Shown here: one piece after another, positions 24,839-33,220 of the stretch | How the letters are laid out: the number at the start of each line of letters is the position of its first letter | Numbering within the stretch: the stretch's first letter is position 1 | Source: a virus | Direction: 5' to 3' (one strand) | Length of the DNA: 36,523 nucleotides | Virus record (IMG/VR): IMGVR_UViG_3300049043_000073 | Location: 1-36,523 of that record | Translations under genes and position numbers: made by a program | Notes under the pieces: model-generated | What the model saw: the letters and a program-made list of their open reading frames with translations, nothing else | Told to the model about the DNA's origin: nothing | Database searches by the model: none

Positions 24839-24971
24839 TGAGTTTAAAATAAAGTTTTAAAGCGGCATCGATTGTTTTCCGAAAGTTTCCCCTACCCTCG
24901 GACCATAGCAAGTCTCGGACTTCTACGGATGGCCAATAATTAATTGACCAGTTTGGTTTTGGTTTATTCAT
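24813..24971 (-). CDS. Small hypothetical early protein
   Basis: 52 residues: 'MNKPKPNWSINYWPSVEVRD', then 'GNFRKTIDAALKLYFKLNG', basic. It overlaps the previous gene by eight bases and the next by 26. The overlaps and the ATG support a gene, but the product is too short to classify. Confidence 0.45.
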   Translation of the reverse strand: MNKPKPNWSINYWPSVEVRDLLWSEGRGNFRKTIDAALKLYFKLNGKLRNSN

Positions 24972-25173
24972 ATATATATTTTAGAGTGTTCTGAGTTAAA
25001 TGGAAATACCCATTAAGGTTCATAAAGTTAAATAATTCTAACCGAGTATAAAAATATCTTTTAAACTCAGTTGAATAAAACATTAGACCGTCGTGCATTT
25101 CCTTTTGTTTTACGAGGCTCATTTTAGAACCTTTAAAAAAGCAGATGTTTGTTTTCATGCAGCTAAAGTACAT
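24964..25173 (-). CDS. First gene of minus-strand early block, unknown
   Basis: 69 residues as given. A start at 25122 ('MSLVKQKEMHDGLMFYSTEF') is equally likely, because AAAGG and an A-rich stretch precede it. It contains 'MFYSTEFKRYFYTRLELFNFMNLNGYFHLTQ', rich in aromatic residues. It lies next to the divergent control region, so it should be among the first genes expressed. Function unknown. Confidence 0.5.
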   Translation of the reverse strand: MYFSCMKTNICFFKGSKMSLVKQKEMHDGLMFYSTEFKRYFYTRLELFNFMNLNGYFHLTQNTLKYIYE

Positions 25174-25356
25174 ATATACATTAACATGGATATTAACTAA
25201 AGTGTTAAATTTTAAGTAATTTATGTAACTTATTGATAATCAATGGGAAAAAATTACATTAACTTATCGGAATTGTATTAATTTTGACCTATCAAAACGA
25301 TAATCGATAGGCACATCACTGAAAACTACACGTTTTACAGGGATTTTTGTCGGAAT
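25174..25356. promoter_or_regulatory. Divergent control region with palindromes
   Basis: This AT-rich gap separates the two transcription directions. It holds ATTGATAATCAAT (25232-25244, perfect palindrome around one base), a TAnnTTTG match TAATTTTG (25279-25286, plus strand, without a good TTTG at -33), and an inverted repeat CCTATC...GATAGG (25288-25311). The repeat would overlap the predicted start of transcription. The pattern fits an operator/promoter switch. I found no convincing minus-strand promoter here. Confidence 0.5.
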
Positions 25357-25792
25357 TTGTATCGGAATCGTTACCTCATGGATGATCTGTTTAACGACTT
25401 TTATTTAAAGCTTGTTGAAATGCCGGACAAAGTAAAAGAGTACGCAGAAAAGGACAATCTAAAGAATTTGTGCTGTGCGACTATCTGGTATCTTTGGTCA
25501 AAGCGTGGACGTAAAAGCTCACTTTTAAATGAGGTATGTAATTTAGAATTAACTCAGGACATACCATCGGAACTCAGAGGGCGAATACGATATAGAACAA
25601 GCTTCACTTATAATTAACGACATATTAAAAAATCGAGAAACATTAGTTCCTGTGCTTATAACCCTTCAGGCCCAGGATGAAAGTTTACGCTCCATAGAAC
25701 GTAAAACCGGTATCGGACGTAATACTTTAAGTAAAAGATATAAAGAAGGATTTGAAATAATTAAAAACAGATTTAAAAATGAACTCAACTGA
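25357..25792 (+). CDS. Sigma-factor-like regulator, one-base frameshift
   Basis: The frame is intact to about 25572. Deleting the C at 25573 continues it to 25792 as about 144 residues ('DIPSESEGEYDIEQASL' across the joint). The N-terminal 'MDDLFNDFYLKLVEM' resembles sigma region 2 ('DLxQExxLKL'). The C-terminal 'DESLRSIERKTGIGRNTLSKRYKEGFEIIKN' is a sigma region-4 type helix-turn-helix. It likely directs host RNA polymerase to phage promoters. The start is uncertain: TTG at 25357 or ATG at 25378. Coding-like residues ('ENYTFYRDFCRNLYRNRYL') run back to about 25321 without an ATG. Confidence 0.68.
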
Positions 25793-26177
25793 ATCACTTA
25801 ATTACTATAACCAACACAAACAAACATTTGATGCTTGGTTAAGTATCGGAGAAAAGATTAACGTAGGTAACGGACTTGTAGCCCCTTTAATTTCATATTA
25901 CGAGGAAACTACCGGATTTAAGATTAACGGATGTCCTGATTGTATATCGGATATGTTAGTATGGTATTCAACTCAAGAAAATAAAAAGAAAAAAAGAATG
26001 ACTGAGCAACTAAATAAACTCGACTCAATAGCGGATAGGTTATATATTATCGCTGAACAATTAAAAGAGGAACGTTCCGGACGTCCGTTGAGATTACCAC
26101 AAAAACTAACTAATGAGGAGTACATGTGGTTAGCGGACTATCTTTTAAAACAAAGAGAGTTATTAAAGAGTGAATGA
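25779..26177 (+). CDS. Hypothetical protein with CPDC motif
   Basis: 132 residues, starting inside the end of the sigma-like gene. The N-terminal part is helical; 'FKINGCPDCISDMLVWY' (about 48-64) holds a CxxC. A Lys-rich coiled stretch and a helical C-terminus follow. The 'GCPDC' block is common in small proteins before terminase genes of Bacteroidota phages, as far as I recall. Function unknown. It overlaps the next gene by eight bases. Confidence 0.55.
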   Translation: MNSTESLNYYNQHKQTFDAWLSIGEKINVGNGLVAPLISYYEETTGFKINGCPDCISDMLVWYSTQENKKKKRMTEQLNKLDSIADRLYIIAEQLKEERSGRPLRLPQKLTNEEYMWLADYLLKQRELLKSE

Positions 26178-26640
26178 TGAATTTCAAATAAGAGCTTTTT
26201 TTATGCCAAAACCAAACAAAGGGGAAACCAAGGATGAATACCTACAAAGATGTATGGGCGATTCCGAAATGCAAAAGTATTCACAAGACCAAAGATACTT
26301 ACTATGTAATGTCTATTGGAAAGAGGTTAAGTTAGAATCATATACCGACTATCCTCAGGCCGCAACGGAGAATGCTAAAATAGCTTTACGCTGGGCTGAA
26401 GAGCATGGATGGGGAACTTGCCTTGAGGCTACTGGGAAAGCCCGTGCCAATCAGTTAGCAAACCGTGAGCCGATATCGGAGGAAACGATTTCAAGAATGG
26501 CAGCTTTTGAACGACATAGACAAAACTCTAAAAAAGAATTAGGTGATGGATGCGGAAGATTAGCTTGGTTAGCTTGGGGAGGCGATGAAGGTATCGAATG
26601 GAGTCAAAGAAAACTAAAACAGATTAGAAATGAAAATTAG
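26170..26640 (+). CDS. Phage protein with conserved capsid-region domain
   Basis: 156 residues. The C-terminal block 'YPQAATENAKIALRWAEEHGWGTCLEATGKARANQLANREPISEETISRMAAFERHRQN...GRLAWLAWGGDEGIEWSQRKL' is a module I know from many phage proteins near portal, protease and head genes. Its biochemical role is not established. The N-terminal 'MPKPNKGETKDEYLQRCMGDSEMQ' is typical of its short stand-alone form. It overlaps both neighbours, so it belongs to the packaging operon. Confidence 0.65.
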   Translation: MNDEFQIRAFFMPKPNKGETKDEYLQRCMGDSEMQKYSQDQRYLLCNVYWKEVKLESYTDYPQAATENAKIALRWAEEHGWGTCLEATGKARANQLANREPISEETISRMAAFERHRQNSKKELGDGCGRLAWLAWGGDEGIEWSQRKLKQIRNEN

Positions 26641-26912
26641 TTTCGATTACGATGGTGTATTAAGCACTCAAAGGGGCAAGATGTTAGCGGACTCTAAAAA
26701 GGAAACTTTATACATAATTCTCAGCTCGTAATGATAAAAAAGGAATGCTAAGTACCGCTAAAATGTTAAATATACCTGAGTCAAGAGTATACGCTACCGG
26801 AAGTAATAAAGCTAAGGTTGAAAAGATTAAAGAATTAGGAATAGATAAACACTACGACAATAACCCCGACGTGATATCGGACCTACCTAACATCGGAATA
26901 TTATTTAAATGA
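26630..26912 (+). CDS. HAD-type phosphatase, one-base frameshift
   Basis: Removing one C at 26720 yields 93 residues. HAD motifs appear in order: I 'SFDYDGVL' with nucleophile Asp6 and acid Asp8, II 'IISARND', a Lys (about 60) in 'SNKAKVEKI', and IV 'YDNNPDVISDL'. It is very small and lacks a cap domain, like phage-encoded nucleotide or polynucleotide 3'-phosphatases. It may repair or modify DNA ends near packaging. That role is inference. Starts within the previous stop region and overlaps the next ATG (AAATGA). Confidence 0.7.
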
Positions 26913-27022
26913 AAAAAGAACTCAGCCACAAACTAAACTTCGGAAAACGAAAAGTAGGCAAGTATAAAAAAAGAAAAGGACCAAAAGACAAACCCGTTAA
27001 AAAATACAGAGGTCAAGGATAA
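26909..27022 (+). CDS. Tiny basic protein before terminase genes
   Basis: 37 residues, almost half Lys/Arg ('MKKELSHKLNFGKRKVGKYK' then 'KRKGPKDKPVKKYRGQG'). It is coupled to both neighbours: ATGA with the phosphatase and TAATG with the terminase small subunit. Such tiny basic proteins can bind DNA or act as packaging helpers. No family recognised. Confidence 0.5.
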   Translation: MKKELSHKLNFGKRKVGKYKKRKGPKDKPVKKYRGQG

Positions 27023-27474
27023 TGGCAAAACATAAATACATTAAAACACCCGAAGAGCTTTACGATATGTGGACGGATTATAAAACCCACGTAAAAGCAA
27101 ATCCAAGGTATAAATATGTTCTTTCAGTAAAGACAGGATTAATGGTTCCTGAGCCTTTAGAATGCCCATTAACACAAAACGGGTTTGAAGCATTTTGTTA
27201 TACTAAATATAATGTATGTGTTAGTAATTATTTTGATAATCAGAACGGTGTTTACGATGAATATAATGCCATCTGTACACGTATAGTAAACGAACGTAAA
27301 GATGATCAAATAACTGGTGGTATGGTTGGTCAGTATAATGCAAGTATAACACAACGTCTTAACGGACTAACTGAAAAAACCGAAACCACTACCAACACTT
27401 CAATAAGTATTTTAAACATAGACCCTTTGGATGATTCAAGAGACAACCTCATTACGCAAGATAGCAGCTCTTAA
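27022..27474 (+). CDS. terS: Terminase small subunit, gp3-like
   Basis: 150 residues. The pattern 'LTQNGFEAFCYTKYN', 'YDEYNAICTRIVNERKDDQITGGMVGQYNASITQRLNGLTEK' fits the P22 gp3-type DNA-packaging family, which recognises the packaging site and feeds DNA to the motor. The C-terminal tail 'ISILNIDPLDD' is a usual end of this family. It overlaps the large subunit by 44 bases. Confidence 0.85.
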   Translation: MAKHKYIKTPEELYDMWTDYKTHVKANPRYKYVLSVKTGLMVPEPLECPLTQNGFEAFCYTKYNVCVSNYFDNQNGVYDEYNAICTRIVNERKDDQITGGMVGQYNASITQRLNGLTEKTETTTNTSISILNIDPLDDSRDNLITQDSSS

Positions 27475-28610
27475 AAAGCGTATTAAAGTCATAAGGGGTG
27501 GTCAGGGTGCTGGTAAAACAATAAGCATACTTATTCTATTAATTAACCACGCTTCAAGTAAGGCAGGGCGTGAGATTCTTATTTTATCATCGGAGTTAAC
27601 TAAAATGCGTTTAACAGTTATTAAGGACTTTGTTAAACTAATGAGGCAGATAGGTATTTACAATGAGTCAAGATTCATAGCCGGAACGCTTTATAGATTC
27701 CCTAATGGCTCTTTTATTAAATTTATAGGTTTAGATAAGTCCGATGTCGGAAAGGGCCTTAGAAGTGATGTAGCTTATTTTAATGAGGTTAACAAAATAG
27801 ATTTTGAAAGTTATAGACAAGTCGCTTCACGGGCCGGTCAGGTTTATGCGGATTACAACCCCGACGCTGAGTTCTACATCGACACGGATGTAATTAATAG
27901 GGGAAGACTGCGATTTCTTACAGTTAACATTTCAGGATAACGAGCTTTTATCGGATAGTGAAAAGGAAGAGATACTACTTTACAAAACTAACGGTTATAA
28001 TGAAGACGGAAGTGTTAAAAACAGTTATTGGGCTAACCTTTGGAATGTTTATGGACTTGGTAATATCGGAAATCTTCACGGGATTATATTCGAAAACTGG
28101 CAAATAGTTAAACAAATACCTGAAAGTGCTGAGTTATTAGGGTATGGATTAGACTTCGGGTTCACGAATGATCCGACTGCTTTAATTTCGGTTTATAGAT
28201 TCAACTCCGAGCTTTATGTTAAAGAGTTAATCTACAAGACAAGGTTAACAAATAACGACATAGTTAATTTAATGACTCAGTTAGGGGTTGACAAGTATAA
28301 AGACATAATAGCGGACTCAGCCGAACCAAAAAGCATAGAGGATATTTACAGAGGTGGTTTCAGGAATATCTACGGAGCTAAAAAAGGACCGGATTCAATA
28401 AGAAACTCAATCGACAAACTTCAAAGATATAAGATTAACATAACCGAAAGTTCTACTAACTTAATAAAAGAGTTTAGAGGATTTACATGGGCAAAGGACA
28501 AGACCGGAGCACAAACAGGAGAACCCATCGGAATAAACGACCACGGAATAGCAGCATTAAGATATTTCGCTTTAAATAAGCTTGACCAAACCCGAGTAAC
28601 CTTCATGTGA
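27431..28610 (+). CDS. terL: Terminase large subunit, one-base frameshift
   Basis: Removing one G from the GGGG at 27900-27903 gives about 392 residues. ATPase part: Walker A 'GGQGAGKT' (23-30), 'LILSSEL', Walker B 'VAYFNE' (114-119) and 'YADYNP'. Nuclease part after the joint ('DCDFLQLTFQDN'): 'GYGLDFGFTNDPTAL', 'IIADSAEPKSIEDI' and 'INDHGIAALRY', holding the acidic residues expected of the RNase H-like fold. It pumps DNA into the prohead and cuts it. The break in a G run is most likely a sequencing error. Confidence 0.92.
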
Positions 28611-28622
28611 CAAATAAACAAA

Positions 28623-28641
28623 TTAAAGGTATTTATAAATA
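28623..28641 (+). promoter_or_regulatory. Repeated start-site motif, copy 3
   Basis: TTAAAGGTATTTATAAATA reaches the A of the ATG at 28641, 12 bases after the terminase stop. It is the same motif, in the same register, as at 4757-4775 and 7215-7233. It marks the start of the tail gene block. Confidence 0.5.
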
Positions 28642-29410
28642 TGATTCCAACTAATTACAAGGATATAAAGTTAGAACAACTGGCAGGAGTTCACAAAATC
28701 CTAAAATCGGATGATGACCACGTAGATAAATGTATACGCTTACTATCTTATTTAACAAATAAGTCAAGAAGGTATTACGAGTCATTACCATTATGGAAAC
28801 TTCAACACTACTTTAAACAAATAAGCTTTTTATTCCAACCTAACCCTAAACTACCAGTAAAGAAAATCATTTGGCTAAATGGATATCCTTATAAGGCTTT
28901 ATTAGACGTTTCTAAGTTCTCGAGCTCACGTTATCTATCTTTAAAGCATTATGTTAGTAACGGACAAACAGAACAGAACTTACACAAGATAATAGCTTTA
29001 ATGTATAAGCCTTTATTTAAGAGTGATAAGTTAGATGAAGAGGGGAACTATAAAGATGATTCAATGAATGAAATAAACCGAAGGGCTGAACTCATTAAGC
29101 GCAAAAGTTGCTACGATGTTTACGGAGCGGTTTTTTTTTATTCCAAAGTGTCCACAATCTTGAGTGCCGGTATGCAGACCTATTTGGAACAAGCGATGGA
29201 GAAGATAAACCACCACATGAAAGAACTAAATCTAAATTAATAACTCACTACGGATGGTATCACATTTTAAACATAGTAACGGACAACGACCCATTCAAAG
29301 AAGAGGAATTAATGAAGTGGAATGTAAGGAGATTGTTAAACAGATTAATGTATTTAAAAGACAAAGCAAGCATTGAAGCTTGGGAGGCTGAACTTGGAAA
29401 GCATAAATAA
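28641..29410 (+). CDS. Tail-region protein, frameshifted (possible tail assembly chaperone)
   Basis: Frame A (28641-29240, 199 residues) ends at TAA. A second frame, with no start codon near its coding-like part, continues from about 29240 to 29410 ('THYGWYHILNIVTDNDPFKEEEL...NRLMYLKDK'). One added T in AAATTAATA (about 29237) joins them as '...KELNLNLITHYGWYHIL', about 256 residues. Alternatively a -1 slip on the nine-T run at 29131-29139 (T TTT TTT in frame) produces a fusion, as tail assembly chaperones do. Frame A is helical and charged. The position between terminase and tail genes suits a chaperone. Family not recognised. Confidence 0.5.
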
Positions 29411-29879
29411 AATAATAGAAGATTTTGCGATTAAGTTAGTTAATGACTTAAGATTATCACTTAAAAATAAAGGTGTTAGTTACGGAGGTGGTCAGGAATC
29501 AAGATTAGCTGCTTCTATTAAATACAAGTTGACGTATCCAAAGGATGATTTAAAAATGGATGTATCAATGAATGAGTATTGGAAGTGGGTTGATGGTGGT
29601 CGTGGAACTGGTCCGGTACCCTCAGATAAGATATTACCTTGGGTAAAGAAAAAAGGTATAGCACGTAAATTCGCTCAAGAAAAAAAGATGCCATTTGATA
29701 AAGCATCTAAATCTTTGGCTTTTTTAATATCAAGGAAGATAGCAAAGAACGGATATAAGGCTAATCACTTTTTTACTGAAGTAATTAACGACGGAAGGCA
29801 GGAAATATTAGCGCAGAAAATAAGACAAGAATACGGTAAAGTAATTAAAAATAATTTAGACACATGGCAATCACAATAA
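29394..29879 (+). CDS. Tail completion / HK97 gp10-like protein
   Basis: About 161 residues from a TTG at 29394 ('ESINKIIEDFAIKLVNDLR'). An earlier TTG at 29373 would add seven residues, and no ATG is available. The core 'YWKWVDGGRGTGPVPSDKILPWVKKKGI' and 'LAFLISRKIAKNGYKANHFFTEVINDGRQEI' is a pattern I know from gp10-like neck and tail completion proteins in this phage group. It overlaps neighbours on both sides. Confidence 0.6.
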   Translation: MESINKIIEDFAIKLVNDLRLSLKNKGVSYGGGQESRLAASIKYKLTYPKDDLKMDVSMNEYWKWVDGGRGTGPVPSDKILPWVKKKGIARKFAQEKKMPFDKASKSLAFLISRKIAKNGYKANHFFTEVINDGRQEILAQKIRQEYGKVIKNNLDTWQSQ

Positions 29880-31150
29880 CCAAGAGGCCTCATCGGATAG
29901 TCCCTGCATTTAATGATATAGAATTTGAGTTCTCAGGAAGCAACGTAACAAGCACCTCACAGTCATTTCAAGTTGTTGTAACAATAGGCTCAACAAGTTA
30001 CACATTCAACATTGACCCACATCCAACTACATTTAAAGGTTATTTCAATTTAAGACAAGTAGCTGAAAAGCACGTAGTAAATTATTATCCATTTGGTCTT
30101 GACGGATGGCAATTAGTAACCGGTGGAATAGAAAAGTTTATAGTAGATATTAACGAGGTATACGGAACTCCGCCGACAGTACACACAGGAAGCACAGGAA
30201 ATGTAGTATTAGCATGGAACGGTTCTTTAAATATGAGCGAACGAGCTATATACGAAGAGAATGATTTTGTTAATGTAGGTACGGACAGAGTAACTGCTTT
30301 AAATAATTTAGATACTATAACAAAAGTAAAAACCGACCAAGATGCTGTACTTTACTTTTTACAGAGCCCGGCGGATTACATTACAACGGTTAAATTAATT
30401 ACTTATAATTCAAGCGGAACAGCTTTAAACTCTTATTTCATTAATAACTCTTATACGACATTAGCACCTAATAACACCTATAACACTACAAATAAATACG
30501 TATGTATTAATATGGGTGTGGCAAGTTTAACGCAATTATTCGCTAATTCTCCTGCAAGCTTTACGGCTGTTACTTCGCCTGTAGTAAGTTCATCGCCTTT
30601 ATTCATAGGTACTGAATCTTACTATACGTGTACGTTTTATTCTAACTTAAACATGACTCCGAAAACCATACGTTTTGATATAGATGAAACGTGTGCTAAA
30701 TTCTACAATCAACCACTTTATTATTTAAATAGATACGGAGCTTATGACTGGATTAATATGTACGGAAACCATAAGAAAAAAGACAATGTAACACGCTCTA
30801 CATATAATGCTCAGTTAAATAAATTCGAAGCTTCTTATACTAATAGTACATTCACGACTAACTATACTAAAAGCCCACCATTAAGTATTCAAAGAAAAGT
30901 TTTATCAAGCACGTACGAAAAGGCGCATACTTTACAATCTAATTACTTATCGGACTTTCAAGTATTAGCATTAGAGGATTTATTCACTACCGCTGAATTG
31001 TTTTTAAACTCAGGATATCAGGATTATAAAAAGTTAGTACCAACGGACACAACTTACGAGTTCAAATCTAACAAAATTGATAAACTAATTAACCTTCAAG
31101 TTAACGTAAACGAAGGTATCACCGAACGTAGACAATTTACAAATGACTAA
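29864..31150 (+). CDS. Tail protein, distal-tail-like
   Basis: 428 residues. The start 'MAITITKRPHRIVPAFNDIEFEFSG' and a long beta-rich body with many Thr, Asn and Tyr residues are typical of tail-tip proteins of Bacteroidota phages. A 'YDWINMYGNHKKKDNVTRSTY' segment and a C-terminal 'LEDLFTTAELFLNSGYQDYKKLVP' support this. It lies immediately before the large tail protein and overlaps it by eight bases. Distal-tail function is inferred from position and shape. Confidence 0.6.
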   Translation: MAITITKRPHRIVPAFNDIEFEFSGSNVTSTSQSFQVVVTIGSTSYTFNIDPHPTTFKGYFNLRQVAEKHVVNYYPFGLDGWQLVTGGIEKFIVDINEVYGTPPTVHTGSTGNVVLAWNGSLNMSERAIYEENDFVNVGTDRVTALNNLDTITKVKTDQDAVLYFLQSPADYITTVKLITYNSSGTALNSYFINNSYTTLAPNNTYNTTNKYVCINMGVASLTQLFANSPASFTAVTSPVVSSSPLFIGTESYYTCTFYSNLNMTPKTIRFDIDETCAKFYNQPLYYLNRYGAYDWINMYGNHKKKDNVTRSTYNAQLNKFEASYTNSTFTTNYTKSPPLSIQRKVLSSTYEKAHTLQSNYLSDFQVLALEDLFTTAELFLNSGYQDYKKLVPTDTTYEFKSNKIDKLINLQVNVNEGITERRQFTND

Positions 31151-32290
31151 ACTATTTATAGCCGGAACTGAAGTACCTGTAATGCAGGACTTGGGAATTA
31201 AGATAACCTATGCGGTAGCGGACATGCGTACACCAGAGTTTAGGGATTTTGATTTCAGTAAGACAATATCTTTACCTTCAGTTAAAACAGTAGATAGGCT
31301 ATTTGAGTTTATTTTTGATGTTAACTTAGATTTACAAACCTTTAACCCTAATAAAAAAACAGATGCTGAAGTTTATTTAAACGAGCATAGAATATTCAAA
31401 GGCTCTATTCAGATAGTTAGAATAGAGATGAATCTTCAAACTGGTCAGTATGTTTATTCATGTAACTTAATAGGCGAAGGTGGGGATTTATTTAAACAAA
31501 TAGGCGATAAACTATTAATTAATAACGATGACTCAGCGGATGACATCGACTTAAACTCTAATCCTTATTCTTATAACTTTAACCACGCATTAGATAGGTC
31601 AACTATTCAACGCTCTTGGGGTGATTGGAATGGAACAGGATACAACGGAAGCAACACACCAAAGAATTGGAACGGTTCAGCATTTGTTAATACAGTAGCT
31701 GGTTATGGTTATAGATATCCTTTAATTTATTACGGACAGTATCAGTTTAACAATTTATCTCAAATGTTTGGGCATACCTGGGAAACGAGATACATGCGTC
31801 CGGCTATACCTATTTATCAAATCATAAAACAAATATTCACAAAAGCCGGTAAGACATTTACAAGTACATTTTTAGAATCAAGCAACTTTAAAAAGTTAGT
31901 AATACCATTCTCAAACGAAAGTTTAGAACCGGACCCAACAGAATACAATAATAGGACATTCTCAGTAGGGTATCATACACTTTACACGCAATCTTTTACT
32001 GCTCCGACTTTAACATTTATAACATCAGTTAGTGGTACTTATTTTTATACAACAGGGTTAAATACAGTAGCTTTAACAAATCCAAGAGAAACACCAACAA
32101 CTGCTCCTGCTTATAATTATTACGATAACGGAAACCAACATAACGCTACGACTGGTATTGTAACAGTAGGTCAAAGCGGTAACTATGTTTTAAGCCTTTT
32201 CGCTGGCACTCCTGTATTTAATCACAATATAAGTAACACAATAACAACAGCTACGATTGTAGGTGGTGCATATATTCAAAGGTCAACGGA
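31143..32290 (+). CDS. Large tail protein, N-terminal part (cut off at chimera junction)
   Basis: About 380 codons of phage sequence. 'MTKLFIAGTEVPVMQDLGIKI' and 'DFDFSKTISLPSVKTVDRLF' are typical of N-termini of tail-tip or baseplate proteins in Bacteroidota phages. A beta-rich part ends in '..GQSGNYVLSLFAGTPV' and '[11 protein letters not shown]'. After about 32290 the frame runs into foreign GC-rich sequence, so the residues after 'STDG' are not real. The missing remainder is probably the fragment at 473-2110. Confidence 0.65.
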
Positions 32291-33085
32291 TGGGGGTTTG
32301 ATCCATGGTCGGGATCCCGGAACCGAAAAATTACATTCTTGGCTGGGATGTTGCAGGAGACGTGGATGAGGTCGGCAAGAATGTGAAGCGCTTTACGCCA
32401 AGACGCCGTGTTCGGCTCCTGCCAGGGTGCTCTTGCTGAATATGCGTGCGCAGCCGAAGAACAGTTCGCAATAAAACCCACCAACCTCACCTTCGAGCAG
32501 GCTGAGCCGTTCCCACCGCAGCACTGACTGCCCTCCAAGGTCTTCGAGACGCAGGAAAAGTACAAGCAGGGCAGAGTGTCTGATCAACGAAGCCTCAGGC
32601 GGTGTCGGGACCTTCGCTGTGCAAATCGCAAAGTTTCTTGGGGCAGAGGTCACCGGCGTGTGCAGCACGAAAAATCTCGAATCTGGTCCGGTCGCTCGGC
32701 GCAGACCACGTCATCGATTACACCCAAGAAGACTTCGCACAAGGCGGGCCTGCGCTACGACCTGATCCTCGACAATGTCGGCAACCGTTCGTTCTCCGAT
32801 TGCCGACGCGCGCTAGCCCCTCGGGGAACGCTGCTGCCCGACACTGGCCACGCAGGGATGGGATACGTGCTCATGGCTTTTGCCGCGACTTCGGCCTTCG
32901 TGCGCCAACAGGGCCGTATGTTCGTCGAAAAGCCAAACACCCAAGACCTGCTCGTTCTCAAAAATCTCATCGAGGCCGGGAAAGTGATACCGGTCATCGA
33001 CAAAATATACCGGCTGGACGAGAGCCCCAAGGCGCTCGCCTATGTCGGCGAGGGGCACGCCCGTGGCAAAGTCGTCGTCTTGTGA
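32291..33085 (+). CDS. MDR alcohol dehydrogenase / quinone oxidoreductase, broken fragment
   Basis: Reading across several frames gives one protein: '[21 protein letters not shown]', '[19 protein letters not shown]', '[21 protein letters not shown]' (NAD(P)-binding loop), '[15 protein letters not shown]', '[13 protein letters not shown]' and '[15 protein letters not shown]'. This is the zinc-independent MDR family. The N-terminus is missing at the chimera junction. At least three or four indels in 800 bases indicate raw read quality rather than a decayed gene. High GC and codon use differ sharply from the phage. Confidence 0.8.
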
Positions 33086-33220
33086 GGTAGGCGAGGTGGG
33101 CACAGTCTTGTGAGGTGGGCACAACAACACGTCCTCGACCCTGAAGGAGCAGCAGACCGGGGCGCTATCTGAAAATGGCTGTTTTTGTGCGGTCAGCGGC
33201 CGAGAGCACGATCCAAACCC

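Noticed and set aside
29108-29240. Independent gene starting at an ATG-less position inside frame A
   Set aside because: The second frame has no credible start or ribosome-binding site here. It is treated as an extension of the 28641 gene by frameshift or missing base.
32291-32369. Last residues of the large tail protein after 'STDG'
   Set aside because: The frame continues by chance into the bacterial dehydrogenase fragment. Composition and homology change at about 32290.
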